Origin: Parasegetibacter sp. NRK P23 | Lineage (GTDB): Bacteria; Bacteroidota; Bacteroidia; Chitinophagales; Chitinophagaceae | Direction of reading: 5' to 3' | DNA length: 64,000 bases | Assembly (NCBI RefSeq): GCF_023721715.1 | Contig: NZ_JAMDLG010000001.1 | Coordinates: forward strand, 1,961,784-2,025,783 | In this document: piece by piece, positions 44,866 through 54,076 of the stretch | Layout: each line of letters begins with the position of its first letter | How positions within the stretch are numbered: the first letter of the stretch is position 1 | Program-made: the position numbers and the translations under genes | The notes under the pieces: model-generated | Databases searched by the model: none | Told to the model about the DNA's origin: nothing | Seen by the model: only the letters and a program-made list of their open reading frames with translations

Positions 44866-45441
44866 GTGTCTGAACAATCACATATTCAACAGGAATGGCT
44901 ATCGCTGATCGCGAAAGGCGATGAAAAAGCTTTCACTGATTTTTTCGTTCATTATTCCGGTCCGGTGCACGCTTTCATTTACAACCATTCCGGCGACAAA
45001 GATCTGGCCGATGATATTCTTCAGGACATATTCACCAAAATCTGGCTGACGAGGGAGAGTCTTGAAGAAGTAAAAAACATTTCCGCATACCTGTTCACGA
45101 TCGCCAGGCACCACGTTATCAATCTTCTCAAACAAAAAATCCGCGACAGGAAAAGGCACCTGGAATGGCATACTCTGCATACGGACGCTCACCCAGCCGA
45201 ATCAATGGAAACACTCCTCACGGTAATTGACAAGGCCATTGAACAACTCCCTGAACGTCAACGGAAAACCTGGCTGCTGAGCCGTAGGGAAGGGAAAAAA
45301 TACACGGAAATAGCAACGGAGTTAGGCGTGTCACGAGAAACCGTAAAAACAAACCTTCAACTGGCCAATGCAGGAATCACAAAATATGTACTGGAACATA
45401 TAGAACTCGCCGCCGCAATCTTCATTTTAAGAATTTTCTAA
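44866..45441 (+). CDS. ECF sigma-70 factor (FecI-like)
   Basis: A 191-residue RNA polymerase sigma factor starting at a GTG (MSEQSHIQQEWLSLIAKGDE). Region 2 spans about residues 22-90 (FFVHYSGPVHAFIYNHSGDK, ADDILQDIFTKIWLTRE, YLFTIARHHVINLLKQ). Region 4 is near residues 125-180 (LPERQRKTWLLSRREGKKYT, ELGVSRETVKTNLQLAN). It is followed by a FecR anti-sigma gene and an STN-containing SusC, the standard Bacteroidota trans-envelope cascade: ligand at SusC signals through FecR to free this factor, which activates the downstream uptake genes. The 253-base gap to the divergent GH127 gene carries its promoter. Confidence 0.93.
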   Translation: MSEQSHIQQEWLSLIAKGDEKAFTDFFVHYSGPVHAFIYNHSGDKDLADDILQDIFTKIWLTRESLEEVKNISAYLFTIARHHVINLLKQKIRDRKRHLEWHTLHTDAHPAESMETLLTVIDKAIEQLPERQRKTWLLSRREGKKYTEIATELGVSRETVKTNLQLANAGITKYVLEHIELAAAIFILRIF

Positions 45442-45446
45442 AAAAC

Positions 45447-45482
45447 CAACACCGCTTATCCCCCTTTTTTAAACCGGTGTTG
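45447..45482 (+). other. Hairpin between sigma factor and anti-sigma genes
   Basis: CAACACCG (45447-45454) pairs perfectly with CGGTGTTG (45475-45482) around a 20-base loop that contains CCCCCTTTTTT. It fills most of the 52-base gap before fecR. It could stabilise the sigma message or set the ratio of sigma to anti-sigma; it is not a classic terminator because the T-run lies in the loop. Confidence 0.4.
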
Positions 45483-45493
45483 TCTATAAGCAC

Positions 45494-46693
45494 ATGGAAC
45501 ACGAAAATCCCAGGATAGCACAACTTTATGGTAAATGGATGGACCGGTCTGCTTCAGAACAGGAGATGGAAGAATTGTTTTCCCTGCTGAAGGAAAGCGG
45601 CCTGGAAAGCGGACAATACAACCCTCTCCTGAAGGAAAACTGGGACAATACAATGCAGTCTCCTCCTCCTTTTGAGGAGAGGCACCGGAAAATGGTGGAA
45701 ACCATTCTGGAAAAATACCCGGGCAATACAGAAACGATTGCTCCGGTAAAAAAACTAATGCCCTGGCGAAACTGGTGGGCCGCCGCCTTGTTGTTGCTCG
45801 CTGTGGGATTCGGAATTTACCATAAGCTGCATACAGCCGGCAATGCTACGGTAAAGGAAACCATCGTAAAAAATGATATTTTACCCGGTTCTAATGGCGC
45901 TATCCTCACGTTAGCCGATGGAACTCAGGTATTGCTGGACACGATTGCCAATGGTACCATTCAACTCCAGGGCGGTATAGCGGCGAGGGTCGTAAATGGA
46001 ACACTGCTTTATGAAGCGCAGGATGGCCCGGCGCAATGGAACACCATCACAACCCCCGCGGCCAGGCAGTTCCAGCTCATCCTTCCTGATGGTACAAAAG
46101 CGTGGTTGAACGCGCAAAGCGCCATTCGGTACCCGACCGCTTTTTCAGGTAATGAACGCAGGGTGGAAGTTTCCGGTGAAGTTTATCTGGAAGTGAGCCA
46201 TGATAAAACCAGGCCATTCCTCGTACAAGTCAACAACAGCGCGGTTGTTGAAGTGCTGGGCACCCGGTTCAATATAAACGCATACACCAATGAAGATGCT
46301 GTACGGACGACACTTCTGGAAGGTAGTGTAGCGGTGCGCGAAGCGTCAACAGGTAAAGGCGACAATCAGCCGGCAATGCTTGAACCCGGCGAACAGGCCA
46401 TCGCACCGCATATTCCTTCGGGCAAACCACTGTCCGTTCTGCCTGTGGATACTGAAAAAGTAATCGCCTGGAAAAACGGGATGTTCAATTTTGAAGGGAT
46501 GGGATTGCAGGAAACCATGCGGCAACTGGAACGGTGGTACAATATCCAGGTGGTATATGAAGGCACCCCGCCGGTGATGCAGTTTTTCGGGAAGATAGAA
46601 AGAAACACGCCCCTGTCGGCTGTTCTGGAGGCCCTGAAAGGATTCGGACTAAATTGTAAAATGGAAAATCAAACACTGCTGATCAGCAGATAA
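45494..46693 (+). CDS. FecR-family anti-sigma factor
   Basis: A 399-residue protein with one membrane helix (about residues 92-110, WWAAALLLLAVGFGIYHKL). The N-terminal ~90 residues are the cytoplasmic sigma-binding part (IAQLYGKWMDRSASEQEMEE). The periplasmic part holds the FecR domain (FQLILPDGTKAWLNAQSAIR, VEVSGEVYLEVSHDKTRPF) and a C-terminal DUF4974/STN-like domain (GLQETMRQLERWYNIQVVYE, TPLSAVLEALKGFGLNCKME) that contacts the STN domain of the receptor. It holds the ECF factor inactive until the receptor is occupied. The gene lies between the sigma factor and its SusC, as in other such cascades. Confidence 0.93.
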   Translation: MEHENPRIAQLYGKWMDRSASEQEMEELFSLLKESGLESGQYNPLLKENWDNTMQSPPPFEERHRKMVETILEKYPGNTETIAPVKKLMPWRNWWAAALLLLAVGFGIYHKLHTAGNATVKETIVKNDILPGSNGAILTLADGTQVLLDTIANGTIQLQGGIAARVVNGTLLYEAQDGPAQWNTITTPAARQFQLILPDGTKAWLNAQSAIRYPTAFSGNERRVEVSGEVYLEVSHDKTRPFLVQVNNSAVVEVLGTRFNINAYTNEDAVRTTLLEGSVAVREASTGKGDNQPAMLEPGEQAIAPHIPSGKPLSVLPVDTEKVIAWKNGMFNFEGMGLQETMRQLERWYNIQVVYEGTPPVMQFFGKIERNTPLSAVLEALKGFGLNCKMENQTLLISR

Positions 46694-46787
46694 CTATTAA
46701 TTAACCCCTCAATCCATTAGTCAGCATGAGAAGATAACCGTAAACAGCCTAACCAGAACCCAACAAGAAAAGGCCTGTACAAAAAAA

Positions 46788-46813
46788 CCGGAAGGGCTTG
46801 GACACACTTCCGG
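46788..46813. other. Hairpin between fecR and susC
   Basis: CCGGAAG (46788-46794) pairs with CTTCCGG (46807-46813). Seven A residues precede it, so it has terminator form for the minus strand; on the plus strand it has only CTTAAAAG after it. In the 176-base gap it may mark a processing or attenuation point between the regulatory genes and the uptake genes. Confidence 0.3.
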
Positions 46814-46869
46814 CTTAAAAGTTTGGCAGGTCGTAATTAGACTAACGTTTCAACCAAACACTGCAATTT

Positions 46870-49800
46870 ATGCAAAAAACTGCTAATTGTGGCCGGACTT
46901 CCCGTGCGGCAAACGCCCGAAGTCACCGGCTGAATCAAACGCTGCGAATTATGAGATTGTCCGGTTTCATCCTCTTACTGATTTGTCTGCACTTCTCGGC
47001 CGTGAGCGCCTCGCAATCGATCACGCTCTCGGGCAGGCACATGACGGTGCGGCAGATACTTGCCGCCGTGGAAAAACAAACAGGGTACAACGTTTGGGGA
47101 ACTTCAGACTTCCTGAAAAGATCCAGGCAAATGAACATTAACGTGCAAAACATGCCGTTGGCCACGTTCCTTGAAATGGTGACCCGCTCCCAGCCGTTCA
47201 CGTACAAACTGGTAAACAAAACCATCGTACTGTCTGAAAAGCAGGTGATGTCCTCCGAGCCGGATTCCACCCAACATGAAATTGTATACAACATCACCAT
47301 CTCCGGAAGGGTATTGAACGCTGAAACCAAGGAAGGCATTCAGGCAGCCTCGGTTACCGTAAAACAACATGCCGGTGGCGCTTCCTCCGATTCAAGCGGT
47401 TTCTTTCAACTGGAAGACGTTCCTGAAAACGCCACCCTGGTGATCACCAGTGTTGGCTATGCGAAAATGGAAGTGAGTCTTTCGGTTATCGCGAAATTGC
47501 GCACAGCAGAAAAACTCACACAGGGCGCTGGTTACATCATAAAAAATACCAGCGGCGCCATAGATATTTACCTGGAGCCGGCCAAACCCGTACTGGACGA
47601 AGTAGTGATCAATACAGGGATATCCAAAAGAGACAAGAACAGTTTTACCGGCGCCGCGGCCGTGTATACCGGGGAACAACTCAAAACAATCGGCAACCGC
47701 AACATCCTCGAAAGTTTGCGCAGCCTGGATCCCGCGTTCATCAAAATCGAGAACAATTTACAGGGCTCTAACCCCAACGCCACAGCTAATTTTGAGATTC
47801 GCGGACAAACCAGCGTTAACATCAACTCCTTAAACGACCAGTTCCGCAACGACCCCAACCAACCACTGTTCATACTCGATGGCTTCGAGGCTACCATACA
47901 GGCCATCTCTGATCTTGACATGAACAGGGTGGCCAGCATCACCATCCTGAAAGATGCGGCCTCTACCGCCCTGTATGGCTCCAAGGCCGCCAACGGCGTG
48001 ATTGTAGTGGAAACAAAACGCCCTGTTGGGGGGAAACTGCAACTGAACTATATCAGCGACCTTACGATTGAAATGCCTGACCTCAGCAGTTTCAACCTCA
48101 TGAATGGCGCGGAGAAACTGGAATATGAATTCCTGCAGGGAGCCCTTTACGCACAGGGCGGCAACTTTCAGTGGAACAACGAATTGCGTTACAATGCCCG
48201 TCTGGCGGAAGTAAAACGCGGGGTGAACACCTACTGGATCAGCGAACCTGTAAGAACCGGCGTATCTCAGCGCCATTCGCTTCAGATGACTGGCGGCAGC
48301 AACGAACTTATTTTTAACCTGGCCGCATCCTACGGCAATCAACTGGGGGTAATGAAAGGCTCAGGCAGGGAAACCTGGGGCGGCAACATCGGAATCACCT
48401 ACAGAAAAGGCAACCTCAACATCAACAACCTGCTTTCCTTATCCGGAGCGAAAGGAACAGAATCTCCTTATGGCAGCTTCTCCACCTACGCAAACGCGAT
48501 TCCTTATTACCGCAAAAGAAATGAGGATGGCAGCATTCCCAAATACCTGGACCCCGTTTTTGATCCTTCCATTGTTAACCCGCTTTACAACGCTTCATTA
48601 GGCGGCATCAATGAAAAGAAAGATTTCACCTTTTTCAACAACCTGAGCGCCGTATATACGCTTTCCAGAACCTTGCGCATACAGGCAGGACTTCAGGTGA
48701 TGAGCGGCGGATCCACCGCGGTACGCTTTATACCACCGGATCATTCTCAGTTCGACAACGTAGAGTTAAGGCAGAAAGGCAGTTACACGAATACAAGGAA
48801 CGAAAACAACTCTTACAGCTCTAACCTGATGTTGTCTTACGGTGAAACGATCGGCAAAAGCAGGGTGAGCGCCAGTGTGCGTGGCGATCTCCGTTCCTTA
48901 AATGGAACACTTATAGGATTATCCGCGGTAGGATTTCCTTACGGTACTGATGGGAACCCACTTTACGCTTACAGCTACGCACCTTCCAGCGCACCAACGG
49001 CCGGCAATACCAGGACACGCAGCGCAGGCGTACTCGCAAGCATGAACTACGCCTGGGACAGGCGCTTCCTGATTGACGCGGTATACCGCATTGACGGCGC
49101 CAGCGTTTTCGGCACCAATCATACCTTCAAACCCTTCCTTTCCGGCGGCCTGGGCTGGAACCTGAACGAGGAAAAACAACTGCGCGGCAGCAGGTTCATC
49201 AACCTGTTGAAACTGCGTGCAAACGCCGGTTTCACAGGCAATGAAAACCTCGGGCAATTCAGTTCCATTTCTATTTATAATTACCAGACCGGCAGCAACA
49301 ACAACTTCGGGCAGGGCATTACACTCTCCTCGCTGGGTAACCCATCACTCGACTGGCAGAAAACACTCCAGTTAAGTTACGGACTTGATTTCAGCATCTG
49401 GGATAACCGCGTGAGCGGCTACCTGGAATACTTCGATAAAAGGACCGACCCGCTGGTGATTTCCGCTGAAGGCACCCTTCCGGCTTCCACGGGTACCGGA
49501 TCGAACTTCGTGATGAACATAGGCGAACTCCACACGAAGGGATTAAACTTTAACGTCCGGGTGCTCCCGGTGAACAATGTCGCCAAACGCATCATCTGGT
49601 CGGTGGGTGTAATGGGCAGCAATTACTTCAGTGAATTCCAGGGATTGGGTAATAGTCTTGCAAAACTGAACGAAAGCCAAACCTCCAACAAAGGACTACA
49701 GCGCTACCTGGATGGTTACAGCCCGCAAGACCTCTGGGCCGTAGTATCTAAAGGCGTGGATCCCGCGAGCGGACAGGAACTGTTCCTTAAAAAAGATGGC

Positions 49801-50307
49801 ACGCTCACTTTTACCTACAGTACGGACGATATTGTGAAAGTCGGCAATTCCCGTCCCACAATAGAAGGCGGCATCAACACTTCATTTACCTATAAGGAGT
49901 TCACCTTTGGCGCGGTAATGCGTTACAGGATGGGGGGATACGTATTCAACAACGCCCTGTATTCAAAGGTCGAGAATATCGGCATACTGGAACGCAGAAA
50001 CGTGGACCGCAGGGCATTGTACGACCGGTGGAAACAACCGGGCGACCTGACGCAGTTCACAGCCATCAGCAGCAGGTCCAGTAACCTCTCCTCACGCTTC
50101 ATCCAGAAAGATTCACACCTCGTGGGAGAAAGCATCAACATGAGCTGGCGCTCGGCAGCGCCCTGGGTAAAGCAACTCAGGCTGCAGATGATTACCGTTA
50201 CCGGTTACCTGAACGACATCTTCAGGCTCGAGAAAATACGTTCGGAACGGGGCATAGAGTATCCTTACGCACGTACGGCGGGCCTTAGTGTCAATCTTTC
50301 TTTCTAA
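46870..50307 (+). CDS. STN-containing SusC/RagA-family TonB-linked receptor
   Basis: A 1,145-residue receptor. The N-terminus has an extended pre-signal segment (TANCGRTSRAANARSHRLNQ) before the hydrophobic part (SGFILLLICLHFSAVSAS), a form common among Chitinophagaceae receptors. An STN domain follows (~residues 50-115, MTVRQILAAVEKQTGYNVWG), then a carboxypeptidase-like domain (ISGRVLNAETKEGIQAASV), the link LDEVVINTGISKRDKNSFTG, a plug with SITILKDAASTALYGSKAAN, and the barrel, ending in GLSVNLSF. The STN domain marks it as the signal-transducing receptor for the FecR/ECF pair just upstream. It works with the SusD encoded 19 bases downstream. The ligand is unknown, since no enzyme for glycans is in this operon. 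Confidence 0.94.
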   Translation: MQKTANCGRTSRAANARSHRLNQTLRIMRLSGFILLLICLHFSAVSASQSITLSGRHMTVRQILAAVEKQTGYNVWGTSDFLKRSRQMNINVQNMPLATFLEMVTRSQPFTYKLVNKTIVLSEKQVMSSEPDSTQHEIVYNITISGRVLNAETKEGIQAASVTVKQHAGGASSDSSGFFQLEDVPENATLVITSVGYAKMEVSLSVIAKLRTAEKLTQGAGYIIKNTSGAIDIYLEPAKPVLDEVVINTGISKRDKNSFTGAAAVYTGEQLKTIGNRNILESLRSLDPAFIKIENNLQGSNPNATANFEIRGQTSVNINSLNDQFRNDPNQPLFILDGFEATIQAISDLDMNRVASITILKDAASTALYGSKAANGVIVVETKRPVGGKLQLNYISDLTIEMPDLSSFNLMNGAEKLEYEFLQGALYAQGGNFQWNNELRYNARLAEVKRGVNTYWISEPVRTGVSQRHSLQMTGGSNELIFNLAASYGNQLGVMKGSGRETWGGNIGITYRKGNLNINNLLSLSGAKGTESPYGSFSTYANAIPYYRKRNEDGSIPKYLDPVFDPSIVNPLYNASLGGINEKKDFTFFNNLSAVYTLSRTLRIQAGLQVMSGGSTAVRFIPPDHSQFDNVELRQKGSYTNTRNENNSYSSNLMLSYGETIGKSRVSASVRGDLRSLNGTLIGLSAVGFPYGTDGNPLYAYSYAPSSAPTAGNTRTRSAGVLASMNYAWDRRFLIDAVYRIDGASVFGTNHTFKPFLSGGLGWNLNEEKQLRGSRFINLLKLRANAGFTGNENLGQFSSISIYNYQTGSNNNFGQGITLSSLGNPSLDWQKTLQLSYGLDFSIWDNRVSGYLEYFDKRTDPLVISAEGTLPASTGTGSNFVMNIGELHTKGLNFNVRVLPVNNVAKRIIWSVGVMGSNYFSEFQGLGNSLAKLNESQTSNKGLQRYLDGYSPQDLWAVVSKGVDPASGQELFLKKDGTLTFTYSTDDIVKVGNSRPTIEGGINTSFTYKEFTFGAVMRYRMGGYVFNNALYSKVENIGILERRNVDRRALYDRWKQPGDLTQFTAISSRSSNLSSRFIQKDSHLVGESINMSWRSAAPWVKQLRLQMITVTGYLNDIFRLEKIRSERGIEYPYARTAGLSVNLSF

Positions 50308-50326
50308 CACCAAAACCGACTTTACC

Positions 50327-51736
50327 ATGTACACAAAATACATCATAGCGTTTCTTCTGGCAGGTAGCATAGCGGGTACCGGCTGCAAGAAATACCTCCA
50401 GATACAGCCTGAAGGCGCCTATACCGAAGAACAGGTATTCGCCAACGCCATGGCTGCACAGCAGGCGCTGAACGGCCTATACATAGATATGGCGCACAAC
50501 GACCTTTACGGCGCGGCGCTCACCCAAACCTATGTGGAGTTGATGGCGCAACGCTACCGGACAAGATCAAGCGCACTCAACAATTACGCGTATTTCCAGG
50601 GGTACCAGTACACGGCGCCCCAGGCCTTGCCCGTATTTGATGGCATCTGGAAAAAAGCATACGGCACCATCCTGGCCACAAATGTGTTCCTCGGAAACAT
50701 TGATAAAGCCATGGCCGCGAAACGTTTTCCGGAGGCGGAAGCGAAACTGATGCAGGGAGAGGCGCTGGCGGCAAGAGCCATGCTTCACTTCGATATGCTC
50801 CGCTTGTTCGGACCCGGCTACAGCCAGGGGAACGCCCAACCGGCTATCCCCTACTACACTAACGGTGACGGGAAATCGCAACCCATCCTCACTACCGCTG
50901 AGGCCCTTCAAAAAGTGCTGGACGACCTTGAAAAAGCGGAACTGTTACTTTCTGAAGATTCCATCCGCCAATCGGGCGTTGTCCGCAACAACAGTTTCTT
51001 CAACGGTTTCAGGAACCAAAGGATGAATTTCTATGCGGTGAAGGCGTTACAGGCCAGGGCTTACCTGTGGGGCGGAAGAAAAGAGGACGCATACAATGCA
51101 GCCCTGGCAGTGATCAGCGAAGGAGAAAAATGGTTCCCCTGGACCGATTTCAACGCGATACGCGGGGCCACCGATCCCGATCGCGTATTCTCTCCGGAGC
51201 TCCTTCTTTCCATCTACAACCCTAACATGTACACGAACTATAACCAGTTCTTCAATCCGGGTATAGATGTATCCTCTGTGCTTACAGCAGAAGCCAGCAT
51301 ATTGCGCACGGCATTTGAAGCCAATGAGAATGACTACCGCTATACGACAACCTGGTTTTCGACCACCAAACCATACGTCACTTTTTTCAAATACGCGGAT
51401 GCCGTGTCCACGACCAGTCCCTGGCGCTTCCTGCAGCCACTGATCAGGAAAACTGAACTGTATTATATCCTGGCTGAAACAACGAACGATCCCGCAAGCG
51501 CGGTCGGCTACCTGAACCTGGTGCGGAACAAACGCGGCTTACCAGCACTGGCATCCAACGCTGTGCTCAGAACGGAAATCACCAAAGAGTACCGCAAGGA
51601 GTTTTTTGGAGAAGGGCAGTTGTTCTTTTACTATAAACGCATCGGGCAGGCCACCATCCCGGGCGCGAACAGTTCTGGATCCGTAACGCCCACTTATATC
51701 GTTCCGCTTCCCCTGTCGGAAACCTCTACCCGATAA
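50327..51736 (+). CDS. SusD/RagB-family outer-membrane lipoprotein
   Basis: A 469-residue lipoprotein from the ATG at 50327 (MYTKYIIAFLLAGSIAGTGC, lipobox Cys20); a frame from 50288 would overlap susC and hide the signal. SusD landmarks: YLQIQPEGAYTEEQVFANAM, a helical core (GEALAARAMLHFDMLRLFGP), and the C-terminal EYRKEFFGEGQLFFYYKRIG. It is shorter than the other two SusD proteins in the window (559 and 657), consistent with a smaller ligand. It belongs to the sigma-controlled operon and should bind the ligand for the STN-SusC upstream. Confidence 0.92.
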   Translation: MYTKYIIAFLLAGSIAGTGCKKYLQIQPEGAYTEEQVFANAMAAQQALNGLYIDMAHNDLYGAALTQTYVELMAQRYRTRSSALNNYAYFQGYQYTAPQALPVFDGIWKKAYGTILATNVFLGNIDKAMAAKRFPEAEAKLMQGEALAARAMLHFDMLRLFGPGYSQGNAQPAIPYYTNGDGKSQPILTTAEALQKVLDDLEKAELLLSEDSIRQSGVVRNNSFFNGFRNQRMNFYAVKALQARAYLWGGRKEDAYNAALAVISEGEKWFPWTDFNAIRGATDPDRVFSPELLLSIYNPNMYTNYNQFFNPGIDVSSVLTAEASILRTAFEANENDYRYTTTWFSTTKPYVTFFKYADAVSTTSPWRFLQPLIRKTELYYILAETTNDPASAVGYLNLVRNKRGLPALASNAVLRTEITKEYRKEFFGEGQLFFYYKRIGQATIPGANSSGSVTPTYIVPLPLSETSTR

Positions 51737-51778
51737 CCAATCCGAAAACCGCAGCGGAGCTGCAATAAAATAATCAGG

Positions 51779-52534
51779 ATGAAAAAACTATTCTACCTCG
51801 GTATGGTGCTCACGATGGCCCTGGGCTGTAAAAAAGAGCCACTGCTCACGTACGATACCGACGACAATATCTATTTTAATTATAAAGTCGGCCCATTGGA
51901 AATCCCTTCCGACAGCCTTATCTATTCCTTTGCCTACAGCGATGTAAACGTACAGGAAGCCACCATCGGTATTCCCCTGGCTGTTACCGGATTGCCCAAT
52001 GAAAATGACAGGACATTCGAACTGGAAATCGATCCTTCCTCCACCGCGAAGGAAGGCGTGCATTACGATGCTTTTACCACTATCGTCCATGCAGGAAAGG
52101 TACGCGACACCCTGAAGATCCGCCTGCACCGGACGCCTGATCTCGCATCTGGCCGGAAAACACTGTATTTCCGCCTGAAGCCTAATGCAAGTTTCAAAAC
52201 GAATATACCCATCGGCATTGGTAATTCGCGAGACACCACGCAACTGCTCAGGTTCATGATCGTTACCACAGATATACTAGAAGCCGGACCGAACTGGAGC
52301 GATTACCAATATTACCTGGGCGACTTCAGCGTAAAGAAGATGAAGCTGATGAACGAACTGTTCCAGATGCCGCTTGACCTCTGGACAGTTCCTTTGACAA
52401 CGGCCATTACGACCGACGTGATCTATTATGGGTCATTGATGAGCAGATACCTTACCGACCAGGAATTACAGGGCAACACCATTTTTGAAGCCGATGGCAT
52501 TACCCCCATGAAAATGGGATTCCATTTCCAGTAA
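51779..52534 (+). CDS. DUF4843-family lipoprotein
   Basis: A 251-residue lipoprotein (MKKLFYLGMVLTMALGC, lipobox Cys17). DUF4843 landmarks follow: EPLLTYDTDDNIYFNY, FAYSDVNVQEATIGIPLAVTG, an early Ig-like fold (RTFELEIDPSSTAKEGVHYD) and a C-terminal helical part with DYQYYLGDFSVKKMKLMNEL-like sequence. Such proteins are regularly encoded after SusC/SusD pairs without glycosidases and are thought to be accessory surface or periplasmic ligand binders; no structure-based function is known to me. It lies 42 bases after susD and 29 bases before the PKD-like lipoprotein. Confidence 0.82.
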   Translation: MKKLFYLGMVLTMALGCKKEPLLTYDTDDNIYFNYKVGPLEIPSDSLIYSFAYSDVNVQEATIGIPLAVTGLPNENDRTFELEIDPSSTAKEGVHYDAFTTIVHAGKVRDTLKIRLHRTPDLASGRKTLYFRLKPNASFKTNIPIGIGNSRDTTQLLRFMIVTTDILEAGPNWSDYQYYLGDFSVKKMKLMNELFQMPLDLWTVPLTTAITTDVIYYGSLMSRYLTDQELQGNTIFEADGITPMKMGFHFQ

Positions 52535-52563
52535 ACAGCTATTCATTACACCAACAGATTTTT

Positions 52564-54057
52564 ATGCAACCAATTTATAAATACCTGCTTTTCGCCGCGC
52601 TTTGCTGGAGCATCGCGGGCTGCTACAAAGACAAAGGCAATTACGACTACCAGGCCATCAACGAACTAACGATCCGAAACCTGGATACTGTTCAGGGCTA
52701 TTCCGTAGACCTGGGCCAGGTGCTTACTGTATCTCCACAAATAATAGGAACACAGGATACTGATGGCACCAGCCGTCCTTACAAATATGAATGGTCGATA
52801 GATTTTCCCGTATACGACTCGGTGATCTCCACAGAAAAGAACCTGAGCGTGAAGATGACAATGGCGCCCGGAAGCTATACGCTGCTTTTCAGGGTAATCG
52901 ATGAAGTAACAGGGGTTCGGTTCCAGAAAAGGGCGCCCCTGCTCGTATCAACGAGTATATTTGAAGGTTATATGGTGCTTTCTGACGTGAACGGACATGC
53001 GCGGTTGGACATGATTCCGTATACCCGTGCCACCAATACCTTCAAAGTAATCCCGGATGTATTGGCTTACGCAGGTTCTACTTTTCCCCAGCAGGGAAAA
53101 CCACTGCAGGTGTTCTGCATGGACAAAAACGCGTTCTTCGACGTAAAACCCAATTCCTACCGGATATATATTCTTACCGAAACAGGCACCAGCTGGGTGA
53201 ATCCCGAAACTTTCGCCTATGGCCCGCTGGACAATATTCGCTATGAAATGACGGGCAATATCCCGGCGAATTTTAAAGCCACAAGAATGGGTGGAGAAGT
53301 GATTTTCGGATTATTCCCCGGTATGACACTTGTTTCCGGTAACGAAGTGTACACAAGGCTTTCAGACGCGCCGAATTTCCCTTACGCCGCCTGCAATATT
53401 TACCCTGGCGCCGCAAAACCGTTCAAGGCCCATCCACAGGTAATCATCGGAGGCCTGAATATGGTTGTCTTTAATATGGATAAACGCACATTTACCAGCG
53501 GTTTTTTCAGTGCAGTCAGTTTAAACGACATGGCGCCGGGATTAAACTATCCTACCGGTAAAGACCTCGTACACATGGAGTACGATGGATCAGGAAGCGC
53601 CTATGCCATTCTGAAGGATCCGGGTGTGCAGCAATATTACCTGCTCCGTTTTGTACCGGGAGCCGAGGTTACCTATTTTGAACCCCTCAACGCTACGGAT
53701 ATCGCCTCCGCTACACAATTCGCGGTAAGCCCCCAGTTCGGGTATCTTTTCTACAGCGCGGGCGGCAAACTGTATGAATATGACCTCTCCCTGAAACAAA
53801 GTTTCCTGATGGCCGACAAAGGAAATTCGGTGATCTCGCATCTTTCTTTCCAGCGTTTCTACAACAGCTCCAGGGTGCCCAAATATGCCGAATGGTCGCG
53901 CCTGCTTACCGTGGGCTCCTACAACCCCGCACAGGAAGAAGGAAAGAACGGGACCATTGAACTGTACAATATACTACCGGTGAATGAACAGATTACGCTT
54001 GCCAATTCCTGGACAGGTTTTGGAAAAGTTACCAGTGTATCCTTCCGCGAACGTTAA
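52564..54057 (+). CDS. PKD-like family lipoprotein
   Basis: A 497-residue lipoprotein (MQPIYKYLLFAALCWSIAGC, lipobox Cys20). It starts with KDKGNYDYQAINELTI and a PKD-like beta-sandwich (residues ~35-135, RPYKYEWSIDFPVYDSVIST, YTLLFRVIDEVTGVRFQ). The rest (~140-480) is a series of beta-strands with repeated aromatic turns (YMVLSDVNGHARLDMI, GSAYAILKDPGVQQYYLLRF, GYLFYSAGGKLYEYDLSLK), suggesting a beta-propeller. It lies in the sigma-controlled operon between the DUF4843 lipoprotein and the TlpA-like protein, 19 bases upstream of the latter. A role in ligand recognition at the surface is an inference from the fold and from its neighbours. Confidence 0.8.
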   Translation: MQPIYKYLLFAALCWSIAGCYKDKGNYDYQAINELTIRNLDTVQGYSVDLGQVLTVSPQIIGTQDTDGTSRPYKYEWSIDFPVYDSVISTEKNLSVKMTMAPGSYTLLFRVIDEVTGVRFQKRAPLLVSTSIFEGYMVLSDVNGHARLDMIPYTRATNTFKVIPDVLAYAGSTFPQQGKPLQVFCMDKNAFFDVKPNSYRIYILTETGTSWVNPETFAYGPLDNIRYEMTGNIPANFKATRMGGEVIFGLFPGMTLVSGNEVYTRLSDAPNFPYAACNIYPGAAKPFKAHPQVIIGGLNMVVFNMDKRTFTSGFFSAVSLNDMAPGLNYPTGKDLVHMEYDGSGSAYAILKDPGVQQYYLLRFVPGAEVTYFEPLNATDIASATQFAVSPQFGYLFYSAGGKLYEYDLSLKQSFLMADKGNSVISHLSFQRFYNSSRVPKYAEWSRLLTVGSYNPAQEEGKNGTIELYNILPVNEQITLANSWTGFGKVTSVSFRER

Positions 54058-54076
54058 GCCATCATAATCTATAAAA

